Part shown: in pieces, positions 10,175 through 21,243 of the stretch
How positions within the stretch are numbered: position 1 is the first letter of the stretch
Layout: every line of letters starts with the position of its first letter
Source: Betaproteobacteria bacterium HGW-Betaproteobacteria-3
GTDB taxonomy: Bacteria; Pseudomonadota; Gammaproteobacteria; Burkholderiales; Burkholderiaceae_C
DNA length: 64,000 nt
Direction: 5' to 3'
Assembly (NCBI GenBank): GCA_002842205.1
Contig: PHCI01000003.1
Location: 124,001-188,000 of the forward strand
The notes under the pieces: model-generated
Seen by the model: the letters and a program-made list of their open reading frames with translations, nothing else
Told to the model about the DNA's origin: nothing
The model's database searches: none
Position numbers and translations under genes: made by a program

Positions 10175-10891
10175 ATGGCAAGCACACTACTCAAAGTCAA
10201 GGGCCTGAAGGTTGGTTACGGCGGCATCCAGGCGGTCAAGGGCGTCGATTTCGAAGTGAACGAGGGCGAACTGGTTTCGCTGATCGGCTCCAACGGCGCG
10301 GGCAAGACGACGACCATGAAAGCCATCACCGGCTCGCTGCCGTTTGTCGATGGCGACATCGAATACCTGGGCAAAACCATCCGCGGGCAGGGCCCTTGGG
10401 ACCTGGTCAAGCAGGGCCTGGCCATGGTGCCCGAAGGCCGCGGCGTGTTCACCCGCATGACCATCATCGAGAACCTGCAGATGGGCGCCTACGTGCGCCG
10501 CGACAAGGCCGCCATTGCCGACGACATGGAAAAGGTGTTCACCATCTTCCCGCGCCTGCGCGAACGCAAGGACCAGCTGGCCGGCACCATGTCGGGCGGT
10601 GAGCAGCAGATGCTGGCCATGGGCCGCGGGCTCATGAGCCGCCCCAAGGTGCTGCTGATGGACGAGCCGTCCATGGGCCTGTCGCCCATCATGGTCGACA
10701 AGATCTTCGAGGTGGTGCGCGACGTGTACGCCCAGGGTGTGACGGTGCTGCTGGTCGAGCAGAACGCCAGCCGTGCGCTGGCCATTGCGAACCGCGGTTA
10801 CGTGATGGAATCCGGCCTGATCACCATGAGCGGCCCGGGCAAGGAACTCCTGAACGACCCGAAGGTGCGGGCGGCCTATCTCGGCGAATAA
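10175..10891 (+). CDS. livF: Branched-chain amino-acid ABC ATPase LivF
   Basis: The 238-residue second ATPase pairs with LivG. Walker A is GSNGAGKTTTMKAITG, then VPEGRGVFTRMTIIENL (a LivF hallmark), the signature MSGGEQQMLAMGRGLMS and Walker B VLLMDEPSMGLSP. It closes the livHMGF operon. ATG 10175 is chosen over the ATG at 10142, which lies inside livG. A GC hairpin without a T-run follows. Confidence 0.94.
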   Translation: MASTLLKVKGLKVGYGGIQAVKGVDFEVNEGELVSLIGSNGAGKTTTMKAITGSLPFVDGDIEYLGKTIRGQGPWDLVKQGLAMVPEGRGVFTRMTIIENLQMGAYVRRDKAAIADDMEKVFTIFPRLRERKDQLAGTMSGGEQQMLAMGRGLMSRPKVLLMDEPSMGLSPIMVDKIFEVVRDVYAQGVTVLLVEQNASRALAIANRGYVMESGLITMSGPGKELLNDPKVRAAYLGE

Positions 10892-10907
10892 GCCGCCGCC
10901 GGGCTAC

Positions 10908-10935
10908 GCCCCGGCGAGCCCGCAAGTTCCGGGGC
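10908..10935. terminator. GC hairpin between convergent genes
   Basis: GCCCCGG and CCGGGGC arms enclose a 14-base loop between the convergent livF and the small membrane protein gene. No T-run follows, so an intrinsic terminator is only possible. Confidence 0.3.
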
Positions 10936-11259
10936 TTAACGTTCGGGCCCAGGCACCGGATAAGGGTCGGCCTCGTAGGCTGGCCCTTTCATGATCATCA
11001 CCACGACACAGCCGATGGCGACGGTCAGCACCGTGGTCCAGTGCAGCACCACCACGGCCGCCACGATGTAGTCGGTCAGCAGCACTTGGCGCGCCAGCGC
11101 GGGCGTGGCGTCGGTGTCGACCCACAGGTGCACCGCCACCGCCACCAGCACGGGCAGGACCGTGCCCAGCAGCAGGATGACCGGCAGCTTGCGCCAGAGC
11201 TTCCATTCGAGCCCGGGAGGCTCACGTCGGGAGCCGGGAACCCGGCGCAACCAGTCCAT
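10936..11259 (-). CDS. Small inner-membrane protein, unknown function
   Basis: I do not recognise this 107-residue protein. It begins MDWLRRVPGSRREPPGLEWK, a basic cytoplasmic-looking head. Two strong hydrophobic segments follow, about residues 25-48 (LPVILLLGTVLPVLVAVAV) and 62-90 (DYIVAAVVVLHWTTVLTVAI), and then a short polar tail EADPYPVPGPER. It looks like a two-pass membrane protein. It is convergent with livF and downstream of the Bug receptor gene on the same strand. The low complexity of overlapping frames and clear topology favour a real gene. Confidence 0.65.
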   Translation of the reverse strand: MDWLRRVPGSRREPPGLEWKLWRKLPVILLLGTVLPVLVAVAVHLWVDTDATPALARQVLLTDYIVAAVVVLHWTTVLTVAIGCVVVMIMKGPAYEADPYPVPGPER

Positions 11260-11353
11260 GCGTTCTCCATTCTCCAGTGTCGGGCTGCGCTCGATCGCAG
11301 CGCCGCCTCAGCCCGATTTCAGCACGCCCGGCCTGGTGCCGTGCTGATGCAGG

Positions 11354-12325
11354 TCAATCGACCCGCGCGCCCGAGGCCTTGACGATCTTTTCGTATTTGG
11401 TGCGCTCGGCGGCCATGAAGGCGCCGAACTCGGCCGGCGTGCTGGCCACCGGCTCGGCCAGCAGGGCGCCAAAGCGGGTTTTCGCCTCGGGAGAGTTGAG
11501 CGCGGCGGCAAAGGCCTGGTGCAGCCGCGCCACCATGTCGGGCGGCGTGGCCGCCGGGGCCACCAGGCCCCACCAGGTGTCGATGGCAAAACCGGGCAGG
11601 GTGTCGGCCAGCGACGGCACGTCGGGCAATGCGGCACTGCGCCGGGCCGCGGTCACGGCCAGCGCCCGGAGCTTGCCCGACCGGATGTTGGGGGCGGCCG
11701 TGGCCAGGTTGTCAAAGTTGAAATCCACCTGACCCGACAGCAGCGCCAGCTGTGCCGGGTTGCCGCCGTTGTAGGGGATGTGCACCGCAAAAATGCCGGC
11801 GTCGCGCTTGAACATCTCACCCGCGAGATGCCCGGCACTGCCGTTGCCGCCGCTGCCGTAGTTGAGCTTGCCGGGGTTGGCCCGGGCGTACTGCACCAGG
11901 TCGGCCACACTGCGGATGTTCAGGCGGGTGGCGGCCTCGGCGTTCATGACCAGCACGTTGGGCACCCGCACCATCTGGGTGATGGGCGCAAAGTCGGTGG
12001 CGGCGTTGTATGGCATCTTGCTGTAGAGCCAGGGGTTGATCGCGTGGGTGGCCACGGCGGCGATGCCGACGGTCAGACCGTCGGGCGCGGCCTTGGCCAC
12101 CACGTCGGCGCCAATGTTGCCGCCGCCACCGGGCCGGTTCTCGATGATCACGGTGCCCAGCGAATCTTTCACGCGCTCGGCCAGCAACCTCGCGGTCACG
12201 TCAATCGGGCCGCCCGGGGCATAGGGCACCACCAGGCGGATCGGCCGACCCTGCGCATGGCTCCACGGGGCGGCGAGGGTGGCGGCGCTGGCGACGCCCG
12301 AGATCAGCAAGGTTCTGCGTTGCAT
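11354..12325 (-). CDS. Bug-family tripartite tricarboxylate receptor
   Basis: This 323-residue periplasmic binding protein belongs to the TctC/Bug family, which is greatly expanded in Burkholderiales. It has a signal peptide (MQRRTLLISGVASAATLAAPWSHAQG, seemingly Tat- or Sec-type with RR near the start). Bug hallmarks are IRLVVPYAPGGPIDVTAR, VIIENRPGGGGNIGADVVAKAAPDG and the C-terminal PDMVARLHQAFAAAL. No TctAB membrane genes are adjacent, which is common for orphan Bug proteins. The substrate, probably a carboxylate, cannot be read from the sequence. Confidence 0.9.
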   Translation of the reverse strand: MQRRTLLISGVASAATLAAPWSHAQGRPIRLVVPYAPGGPIDVTARLLAERVKDSLGTVIIENRPGGGGNIGADVVAKAAPDGLTVGIAAVATHAINPWLYSKMPYNAATDFAPITQMVRVPNVLVMNAEAATRLNIRSVADLVQYARANPGKLNYGSGGNGSAGHLAGEMFKRDAGIFAVHIPYNGGNPAQLALLSGQVDFNFDNLATAAPNIRSGKLRALAVTAARRSAALPDVPSLADTLPGFAIDTWWGLVAPAATPPDMVARLHQAFAAALNSPEAKTRFGALLAEPVASTPAEFGAFMAAERTKYEKIVKASGARVD

Positions 12326-12344
12326 GGAATATCCAATAAAAAAC

Positions 12345-12387
12345 GGGCTTAGCCCCCGTCAAATGGCAATAGTTTGCTATTGATCAA
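12345..12387. repeat. Dispersed repeat family A copy
   Basis: It reads GGGCTTAGCCCCCGTCAAAT, then GGCAATAGTTTGCTATTGAT. The arms ATAG...CTAT can pair. It lies between the start of the Bug receptor gene and the stop of the flavin reductase gene, ending five bases before that stop. Confidence 0.85.
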
Positions 12388-12391
12388 TGAG

Positions 12392-13465
12392 TTACCCGGC
12401 CGGAACCTCACCGCCATGCTTGTCGGCTTCGGTGGTGAAGGCGTCGGCGTAGAACTCTTCGGGCGGCAGGCCCGCCAGCGCGGTGTAGTCGGCCCGGGCC
12501 GAATCCACCACGATGGGCGCGCCGCAGGCGTACACCTGAAAACCGGACAGATCGGGCCAGTCTTGCAGCACCGCCTTGTGCACAAAGCCCGTGCGGCCCT
12601 GCCAGCCGTCTTCGGGTTCGGCGTTGGAGATCACCGGCACATAACGCAGGTTGGGCAGGGTGGGGAGCTGGGCGCGCACCCAGTCGTCCAGGTACAGGTC
12701 GGCCGGGCGGCGGCCACCCCAATACAGCGTGGCCGGGCGCTGGATGCCCTTGAACTGCATGTGCTCGATCAGTGCCTTGATCGGCGCGAACCCCGTGCCC
12801 GACGCCAGCAGCACCATGGGCTTGTCGGAGTCTTCGCGCAGGAAGAAGCTGCCATAGGGGCCTTCGACGCGCAGGATTTCTTTTTCTTTCATCGCGCCAA
12901 AGGCGTGGTCGGTGAACTTGCCGCCCGGCATGTGGCGCACGTGCAGTTCCAGCCCCGGGCCACTGGGTGGTGTGGTCTCGGGCAGCACGCGGTTGTGCGG
13001 CGCATTGGCCATCGAGTAACTGCGCCGTGCGCCATCGCGCAGGATGAACTCCACATACTGGCCGGGATGGTATTGCAGCGTGTCGTTGGCCGGCAGCTGC
13101 AGCGTGATGACCATCACGTCGTGCGACTTTTTCTGCAGCGACGCCACGCGCGCCGGCATGCGCTTGACCGGGAACGCGCCTTCTTCCGTCACCTGGCGCG
13201 ATTCGAGCACCACGTCGCTGTGCGGCACGCCGCAGCAGGTGAGGACATAGCCCGCGGCTTCTTCCTCGGGCGACAGCGCCTTGCTCTGGTGTGCGCCGTG
13301 CACCACGGTGCCTTCGATCTTTTTGCACTTGCACGAACCGCAGGCGCCGTCCTTGCAGCCATAGGGCAGGCCGACGCCCTGGCGGATGCCCGCGGCCAGC
13401 ATGGCCTCGCCGGGTTCGGTGGTGAACGCGCGGCCGCTGGGCTGCACCGTGATGTTGAAAGACAT
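12392..13465 (-). CDS. Ferredoxin-type NAD(P)H flavin reductase (AscD-like)
   Basis: The 357-residue protein joins an N-terminal plant-type 2Fe-2S ferredoxin to an FAD/NAD reductase module. The cluster motif is YGCKDGACGSCKCKK with a distal cysteine in VLTCCG. The FAD site follows as RRSYSMANAP and the nucleotide site as LLASGTGFAPIKALIEHM. The layout matches CDP-6-deoxy-delta-3,4-glucoseen reductase-like proteins of Burkholderiales. In these bacteria such single-chain reductases usually feed electrons to oxygenases or ubiquinone-biosynthetic steps; the partner here is unknown. The start MSFNITVQPSGR overlaps the divergent SDR gene start by two bases. Confidence 0.88.
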   Translation of the reverse strand: MSFNITVQPSGRAFTTEPGEAMLAAGIRQGVGLPYGCKDGACGSCKCKKIEGTVVHGAHQSKALSPEEEAAGYVLTCCGVPHSDVVLESRQVTEEGAFPVKRMPARVASLQKKSHDVMVITLQLPANDTLQYHPGQYVEFILRDGARRSYSMANAPHNRVLPETTPPSGPGLELHVRHMPGGKFTDHAFGAMKEKEILRVEGPYGSFFLREDSDKPMVLLASGTGFAPIKALIEHMQFKGIQRPATLYWGGRRPADLYLDDWVRAQLPTLPNLRYVPVISNAEPEDGWQGRTGFVHKAVLQDWPDLSGFQVYACGAPIVVDSARADYTALAGLPPEEFYADAFTTEADKHGGEVPAG

Positions 13466-14441
13466 GTTTTCGGTATCCTTGGACGCTCTGGACTCTGAGC
13501 CCCCGATTTTGCCTTCAAACCAATCCCCCCTCGGCGCACTGCCCGCGCGCTTTCGCCGCGAGCGCGTGCTCATCGTCGGCTGTGGCGACGTGGGCCTGCG
13601 CGTGGCGCGGGCGCTGCCCCGGCACACCCGCGTGCTGGCACTCACCTCGACACCCGCGCGCGCGCCCGCACTGCGCGCCCAGGGCATCACGCCGCTGGTG
13701 GGCAACCTCGACCATCCCGCCAGCCTGCAGCGCCTGGCCGGCCTGGCCACCCGCGTGGTGCACCTCGCGCCCCCGCCGTCCGAATGCGCCGCCGACTGGT
13801 GGCGCGACCCGCGCACCCAGGCCCTGGCACGCGTGCTGCGGCGGCGCAGTGCGCCCCTGGCATTGGTGTATGGATCGACCAGCGGCGTCTATGGCGACTG
13901 CGGCGGCGCCCAGGTGCCTGAAACCCGCGCCACCGCCCCGCACACCCCGCGCGCCCACCGCCGCGTGGACGCCGAAAACCTGGTGCGCCACCTGGGCCGC
14001 GCGGCCGGTGTGCGCACCGGCATCCTGCGCATCCCCGGCATCTACGCCGCCGACCGCGAAGGCGGCACCCCGCGCGCGCGCCTGCGCAAGGGCACGCCGG
14101 TGTTGCGCGCCGAAGACGACGTCTACACCAGCCACATCCACGCCAACGACCTGGCCCGCGCCTGCCTGGCCGTGCTGTGGCACGGCAAGCCGCAGCGCAT
14201 CTACAACGCCTGCGACAACAGCCAGCTCAAGATGGGCGACTACTTTGACCTCGCCGCCGACCTGTTCGGCCTGCCCCGTCCGCCCCGCGTGGCCCGCCAC
14301 ACCGCACGCGACGAACTCCCGCTGATGCTGCTGAGCTTCATGAGCGAATCGCGCCGGCTCGACAACACCCGCCTGAAAAACGAACTGCGGCTGCGGCTGC
14401 ATTACCCGGAGGTGGATGCGGGGTTGCGCGAGGCGGTGTAG
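13464..14441 (+). CDS. NAD-dependent epimerase/SDR protein (YeeZ-like)
   Basis: An extended-SDR-type Rossmann fold protein. The nucleotide-binding motif is VLIVGCGDVGLRVARAL. Then YGSTSGVYGDCGG gives the Ser-Thr catalytic region. The usual YxxxK is replaced by an HRRVDAEN context, so classical epimerase chemistry is uncertain. TSHIHANDLARACLAVL is the typical C-terminal substrate-lobe motif. ATG 13464 shares its CATG with the divergent reductase start, which is odd because no promoter space remains; an in-frame TTG near 13512 would relieve this. Substrate unknown. Confidence 0.75.
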   Translation: MFSVSLDALDSEPPILPSNQSPLGALPARFRRERVLIVGCGDVGLRVARALPRHTRVLALTSTPARAPALRAQGITPLVGNLDHPASLQRLAGLATRVVHLAPPPSECAADWWRDPRTQALARVLRRRSAPLALVYGSTSGVYGDCGGAQVPETRATAPHTPRAHRRVDAENLVRHLGRAAGVRTGILRIPGIYAADREGGTPRARLRKGTPVLRAEDDVYTSHIHANDLARACLAVLWHGKPQRIYNACDNSQLKMGDYFDLAADLFGLPRPPRVARHTARDELPLMLLSFMSESRRLDNTRLKNELRLRLHYPEVDAGLREAV

Positions 14442-14510
14442 GGGGTGGGGTGTGCAGACGCCTAACACGGCGGGAAAAGAGTTGTTGTGGTGGCGCTCAA
14501 GTTCGTAACA

Positions 14511-14516
14511 TATAAT
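14511..14516 (+). promoter_or_regulatory. TATAAT box before the toxin-antitoxin pair
   Basis: An exact TATAAT lies 11 bp before the toxin ATG at 14528. Transcription would begin about five bases before the ATG, giving an almost leaderless message. No strong -35 is seen. Confidence 0.45.
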
Positions 14517-14527
14517 CCACAAACCCG

Positions 14528-14865
14528 ATGTTTGATGTTCAGAGCTATTTGAGCCCTGAGGGGTTCGACCCCTACGCGCAATGGCTTTCGGGTATGGCAG
14601 ATCGGCAAGCCCGAGCCCGTGTGTTGGTGCGGGTATTGCGCATGGCCGCTGGCAATTTTGGCGATTGCAAGCCGTTGCAAGAGGGCGTTTGGGAGCTTCG
14701 GATTGACCACGGACCGGGCTACCGCGTGTATTACACGCAAGCGGGCAAGCGGGCAAACGGCTGATTCTGTTGCTGGCCGGTGGTGACAAACGCAGGCAAC
14801 GGGCGGACATCGCGACCGCGATTGAACACTGGAACGACTGGCAACACCGAAGGAAGGCAACATGA
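14528..14865 (+). pseudogene. higB: HigB/Gp49-family toxin, frameshifted
   Basis: The open frame MFDVQSYLSPEGFDPYAQWL...WELRIDHGPGYRVYYTQAG matches the Gp49-like addiction-module killer family (RelE fold mRNA interferase), but stops at 14764 after an abnormal KRANG tail. Position 14741-14756 is a perfect tandem duplication of the 8-mer GCGGGCAA. Removing one copy restores ...TQAGKRLILLLAGGDKRRQ... and carries the frame to a TGA at 14863-14865 that overlaps the antitoxin ATG. The restored length would be 109 residues, normal for the family. As written, the toxin lacks its C-terminal strand and helix and is probably inactive. Confidence 0.85.
14737..14756 (+). repeat. 8-bp tandem duplication in toxin gene
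   Basis: GCGGGCAA occurs twice head to tail at 14741-14748 and 14749-14756, and the period-8 tract extends back to 14737. The extra copy shifts the toxin frame by eight bases. Confidence 0.95.
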
Positions 14866-15191
14866 AAACCGCAACCTCCCCAGCCTCCCGCCCGCACGAT
14901 GCGGCGGCCGTGGCGCTACTCAAGGAAGACCCCGAATTCGCCAGCGTGTACCTGGCCGCAGCCCTTGAGGAATCCGGCGAGCCTGGCGGACAGCAAGCCC
15001 TGTTGGCTGCGCTGCGTCACGTGGCGGAAGCGCAAGGCATGGCCGCCGTGGCTCAGCGTGCCGGAATACCCCGTGAGAGTCTTTACCGGGCGCTGTCCCC
15101 CAATAGCAACCCCACCATCAAAACATTGCTGGCCGTGCTGGGGGCTGCTGGCCTGCAACTGTCTGTCGCGCGGCCACAGCAGACCGCTTGA
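14862..15191 (+). CDS. higA: HigA-type antitoxin, XRE-like
   Basis: The 109-residue protein is the antidote of the pair. It has the family pattern DAAAVALLKEDPEFASVYLA followed by a helix-turn-helix, AAVAQRAGIPRESLYRALS, and TIKTLLAVLGAAGLQLSV at the end. Antitoxins of this group bind the toxin and repress their own promoter. The ATG overlaps the restored toxin stop (ATGA), the usual translational coupling. It appears intact although its toxin is broken, so it is presently an orphan antitoxin/regulator. Confidence 0.87.
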   Translation: MKTATSPASRPHDAAAVALLKEDPEFASVYLAAALEESGEPGGQQALLAALRHVAEAQGMAAVAQRAGIPRESLYRALSPNSNPTIKTLLAVLGAAGLQLSVARPQQTA

Positions 15192-15221
15192 CCCATTTCA
15201 AAAGGGCTGCCCGCATAGAGG

Positions 15222-15260
15222 AAAAAGAAAAAGCCCGCACGTTCGTGGAACTGTGCGGGC
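15222..15260 (-). terminator. Terminator of tRNA-Leu
   Basis: GCCCGCAC/GTGCGGGC arms (15233-15240 and 15253-15260) with a minus-strand T-rich run after them. It lies 7 bp beyond the 3' end of tRNA-Leu and also downstream of the antitoxin gene. Confidence 0.8.
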
Positions 15261-15267
15261 TTCAGTG

Positions 15268-15352
15268 TGGTGCCCGGGGCCGGAATCGAACCGGCACGCC
15301 TTGCGGCGGGGGATTTTGAGTCCCCTGCGTCTACCAATTTCACCACCCGGGC
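15268..15352 (-). tRNA. tRNA-Leu (anticodon CAA)
   Basis: The minus strand reads GCCCGGGTGGTGAAATTGGT at the 5' end. The anticodon arm is GGGGA-CTCAAAA-TCCCC with CAA at positions 34-36. A long variable arm (GCCGCAAGGCG type) and GGTTCGATTCC in the T-loop follow, and CCA is encoded. At 85 nt it is a normal class II leucine tRNA reading UUG codons. Confidence 0.97.
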
Positions 15353-15391
15353 AAGGGTCTGGGAAGACGGAAATTATGGCACAGTGCAGGG

Positions 15392-16306
15392 ATGACAAAG
15401 CCTGTGCAATACCCCACCCTTGAAGACGCCATCGGCAAAACGCCGCTGGTGGCCCTGCAGCGCATTGGCGCCGCCGACAATGCCCGCCGCCACAACGTGG
15501 TGCTGGGCAAACTCGAAGGCAACAACCCGGCCGGTTCGGTGAAAGACCGGCCCGCGTTGTCGATGATCCGGCGTGCCGAGGAGCGCGGCGAGATCAAGCC
15601 CGGCGACACGCTGATCGAGGCCACCTCGGGCAACACCGGCATTGCGCTGGCCATGGCGGCGGCCGTGCGGGGCTACCGCATGGTGCTGATCATGCCGGAA
15701 GACCTGTCGATCGAGCGCGCCCAGACCATGAAGGCGTTTGGCGCCGAACTGATCCTCACGCCCAAGAGCGGCGGCATGGAATACGCGCGCGATCTGGCCG
15801 AGATCATGCAAAAAGACGGCAAGGGCCGCGTGCTCGACCAGTTTGCCAACGACGACAACCCGCGCATCCATTACGAGACCACCGGCCCCGAGATCTGGGC
15901 CGACACGGGCGGGCGCGTCACCCATTTTGTGAGCGCCATGGGCACCACGGGCACCATCACCGGCGTGTCGCGCTTTCTCAAGGAGAAAAACCCGGCGGTG
16001 CGCATCGTGGGCGCGCAGCCCAGCGAGGGTTCGCGCATTCCCGGCATCCGCAAGTGGCCCGAGGAATACCTGCCCAAGATTTACGACGCCCGCTGCGTGG
16101 ACGAGATGGTTTACGTGAGCCAGGAAGCAGCCGAGGAAATGGCCCGGCGCATGGCGCGCGAGGAGGGCATCTTTGCCGGCATTTCGGCCGCCGGGGCGTG
16201 CTGGGTGGCGCAGGAAATTGCCAAAACCGTTGAAAACGCCACCATCGTCTTCATCGTGTGCGACCGGGGTGACCGCTACCTGTCGACCGGGGTGTTTCCC
16301 GCATAA
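15392..16306 (+). CDS. cysM: Cysteine synthase B (O-acetylserine sulfhydrylase)
   Basis: The 304-residue PLP enzyme makes cysteine from O-acetylserine and sulfide or thiosulfate. The PLP lysine is in NPAGSVKDRPAL. The substrate loop is EATSGNTGIALA, and the phosphate-binding loop is GTTGTITGVSRFL. The long YEEYLPKIYDARCVDEM-like segment and the short C-terminus fit CysM rather than CysK. It lies between tRNA-Leu and tusA on the plus strand; both it and TusA handle sulfur, though a shared operon is not evident across the intervening repeat. Confidence 0.94.
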   Translation: MTKPVQYPTLEDAIGKTPLVALQRIGAADNARRHNVVLGKLEGNNPAGSVKDRPALSMIRRAEERGEIKPGDTLIEATSGNTGIALAMAAAVRGYRMVLIMPEDLSIERAQTMKAFGAELILTPKSGGMEYARDLAEIMQKDGKGRVLDQFANDDNPRIHYETTGPEIWADTGGRVTHFVSAMGTTGTITGVSRFLKEKNPAVRIVGAQPSEGSRIPGIRKWPEEYLPKIYDARCVDEMVYVSQEAAEEMARRMAREEGIFAGISAAGACWVAQEIAKTVENATIVFIVCDRGDRYLSTGVFPA

Positions 16307-16321
16307 TTCAAGTAAAAATGA

Positions 16322-16361
16322 CGCTTAGCCCCCGTCAAATGGTCATAGTTTGCTATTTATT
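16322..16361. repeat. Dispersed repeat family A copy
   Basis: It reads CGCTTAGCCCCCGTCAAATG then GTCATAGTTTGCTATTTATT. This is nearly the same as the copies at 71-100 and 12345-12387. It lies between cysM and tusA with no gene in it. Confidence 0.85.
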
Positions 16362-16444
16362 CATTAGTATTCTGGGGTTGCCCGGGGCAACGCCAGTCGC
16401 CCGGCACCCCGCTTAAAATCAACCCGCAGCTTCAGGACCGCACC

Positions 16445-16672
16445 ATGCAAGTCGCCCAGGAAATCGATACCCGCGGGCTCAATTGCCCGCTTCCCATCCT
16501 CAAGGCCAAAAAGGCCCTGACGGGGCTCAACAGCGGCCAGTTGCTGCGCGTGATCTCGACCGACGCCGGCTCGATCCGCGATTTCCAGGCCTTTGCCAAG
16601 CAGACCGGCAACGAGCTGGTGGCGCAGCAAACCGTGGGCACCGACTTCATCCACGTGCTGCGCCGCCGCTGA
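16445..16672 (+). CDS. tusA: Sulfurtransferase TusA family protein
   Basis: The 75-residue protein has the family's single catalytic cysteine in the CPLP motif of DTRGLNCPLPILKAKKAL. TusA relays persulfide sulfur in tRNA thiolation and other sulfur-transfer steps in the cytoplasm. The rest (GQLLRVISTDAGSIRDFQAF) follows the expected IF3-C-like fold. Several paralogues exist in proteobacteria, so the exact acceptor is not certain. It begins 85 bp after the repeat and is followed by about 150 bp without a gene. Confidence 0.9.
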   Translation: MQVAQEIDTRGLNCPLPILKAKKALTGLNSGQLLRVISTDAGSIRDFQAFAKQTGNELVAQQTVGTDFIHVLRRR

Positions 16673-16819
16673 CCGCAGCGGGCGCCCCGCATCGGTCGGC
16701 GCCCGACCATCGACACCCGAACCGTTGAGCGCTAAAGTATTGCCGGATGGAGAGAGAAAGACCGACGCGCCAACGCGCAGACCAGGTCCCCGAATAACTC
16801 GAAAGATTGGGCGTACACG

Positions 16820-17836
16820 TTGAACATCCTGTTGCTTGAGGCCTTGATCCCGGAAGCACGTGAATGGCTGGAGGCGCGGCACAGCGTCACGCTGCAGCCG
16901 GGCCTGGCCGACGACCCCAGCGCACTGCGCAAGGCGATCTACAACACCGACGCGGTGCTGGTGTCGCCGCGGGTGGTGGTCAACCGCGAATTTCTGGACT
17001 TTGCCCCGCGGCTGAGCGCCGTGGCGCGCATGATCGACACCACCGACAACATCGACCTGGAGCTGTGCCGCGAGCGCCGCATCCGAGTGATCCAGCCCAC
17101 CACCGCCAATGTGCGCGCCAACGCCGAATACCTGCTGGCCGGGCTGCTGCTGCTGTGCCGCCGCGGGCTGGGCGCCCCGTTGCTGGGTGGCAAGCGTGGC
17201 GAAATGCGCATGGGCCGCGAACTCCATGGCAGCGTGGTCGGCCTGCTGGGGCTGGCGCCGGCCGCTCACGCGCTGGGCATGATGCTCGCGCCCATGGGCG
17301 TCAAGCTCATCGGGTATGACCCGGCCGTGCACCACAGCTCTCCCATCTGGTCGCGCCTGAACATCAAACCGGTGTCCATGTTCGAGCTGATGGAGAACGC
17401 CGACCTGATGTCCGTGCAGGTGATGTATGCGTCGCGCTACCGCGGCTTTGTCAACGACAAGCTGCTGGCCCATTGCAAACGCGGCCAGGGCTGGGTGTCG
17501 GTGGGGCGCACCTCGCTGTATGACACCACCGCGCTGGCCGCCGCGCTGCAGGACGGCCGGATCGAGGCCGCTGTGATCGACACCTCCGACCCCGCGTTTG
17601 TCGGCGAAGGCTCACCGCTCAAGGGCCTGGAGACGCTGATGGTCACGCAGCGGCTGGCGTCGTTCACACGCGAATCGCGTCTGCGCTCGCACTGGTATGT
17701 GGCCGATCGCATGCACGAGACCATTGCCGCGCCCCAAGGCGCCGGCATCGAGGTGGCGCAAAGCGCCCCGATGGACCTGGAGCAGCCCTTCAAGGAACCC
17801 GTCGTCTGGGGCGCAGGGCAGACCGCGGCGACCTGA
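16820..17836 (+). CDS. D-2-hydroxyacid dehydrogenase-like protein, degenerate active site
   Basis: The 338-residue protein follows the SerA-type D-2-hydroxyacid dehydrogenase layout: an N-terminal lobe, a Rossmann core (residues about 105-290) and a short return. PTTANVRANAEYLLAGLLLL and GVKLIGYDPAVH are family-like. However the glycine motif is GLLGLAPAAHALG with alanines in place of later glycines. The Arg is kept in GWVSVGRTSLYD, but the usual catalytic Glu and His regions read DTSDPAF and VTQRLASF. Ordinary dehydrogenase activity is therefore doubtful. The start is TTG 16820 without a strong ribosome-binding site. Confidence 0.7.
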   Translation: MNILLLEALIPEAREWLEARHSVTLQPGLADDPSALRKAIYNTDAVLVSPRVVVNREFLDFAPRLSAVARMIDTTDNIDLELCRERRIRVIQPTTANVRANAEYLLAGLLLLCRRGLGAPLLGGKRGEMRMGRELHGSVVGLLGLAPAAHALGMMLAPMGVKLIGYDPAVHHSSPIWSRLNIKPVSMFELMENADLMSVQVMYASRYRGFVNDKLLAHCKRGQGWVSVGRTSLYDTTALAAALQDGRIEAAVIDTSDPAFVGEGSPLKGLETLMVTQRLASFTRESRLRSHWYVADRMHETIAAPQGAGIEVAQSAPMDLEQPFKEPVVWGAGQTAAT

Positions 17837-17839
17837 CAA

Positions 17840-17863
17840 CTGGCACCTGGCACCTGGCACCTG
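17840..17863. repeat. 7-bp tandem repeat x3
   Basis: CTGGCAC/TGGCACC is repeated three times head to tail in the short gap between the hydroxyacid dehydrogenase-like gene and valS, which are convergent. It is outside coding sequence. Confidence 0.85.
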
Positions 17864-17873
17864 AAAACGGGCT

Positions 17874-20969
<3,096 letters not shown>

Positions 20970-21039
20970 GGCGTGGCAGGTGTAAATGACAAGCGGCACC
21001 CGTGGGTGCCGCTGGATGACCGGGTTGGGAACGCCGATT

Positions 21040-21228
21040 TTACTTGTCGCTGCCTTTGGCGGCCGCGATGCATTCGGCCAGCACCCGGGCGTCGCCAATC
21101 TGGTTGGCCAGCAGCAGGATCAGGCGGGCGTTGAGCAGCTCGGATTCGGGTGCGGTCAGGCCGACGTGGGCGTCAAGCAGTTGTTCGTAAAACGTGTCGG
21201 CGTCGGCCAGGTGAAGAATGGTTTTCAT
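21040..21228 (-). CDS. DUF2783 family protein
   Basis: The 62-residue product starts [20 protein letters not shown] and has [18 protein letters not shown]. The pattern fits DUF2783, a small family usually encoded directly after FAD-dependent aromatic monooxygenases, as here (15-bp gap). Its role is unknown; a partner or stabiliser of the monooxygenase is an inference from context. Confidence 0.8.
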   Translation of the reverse strand: MKTILHLADADTFYEQLLDAHVGLTAPESELLNARLILLLANQIGDARVLAECIAAAKGSDK

Positions 21229-21243
21229 GGTCAGGCTCCGGGT

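Noticed and set aside
14780-14968. 62-codon plus-strand open frame between toxin and antitoxin
   Set aside because: It overlaps the restored toxin frame and the antitoxin start in a third frame, with no family resemblance.
17840-17863. Phase-variable tract
   Set aside because: The 7-bp triplet repeat is outside both convergent genes, so unit changes would not switch a frame.
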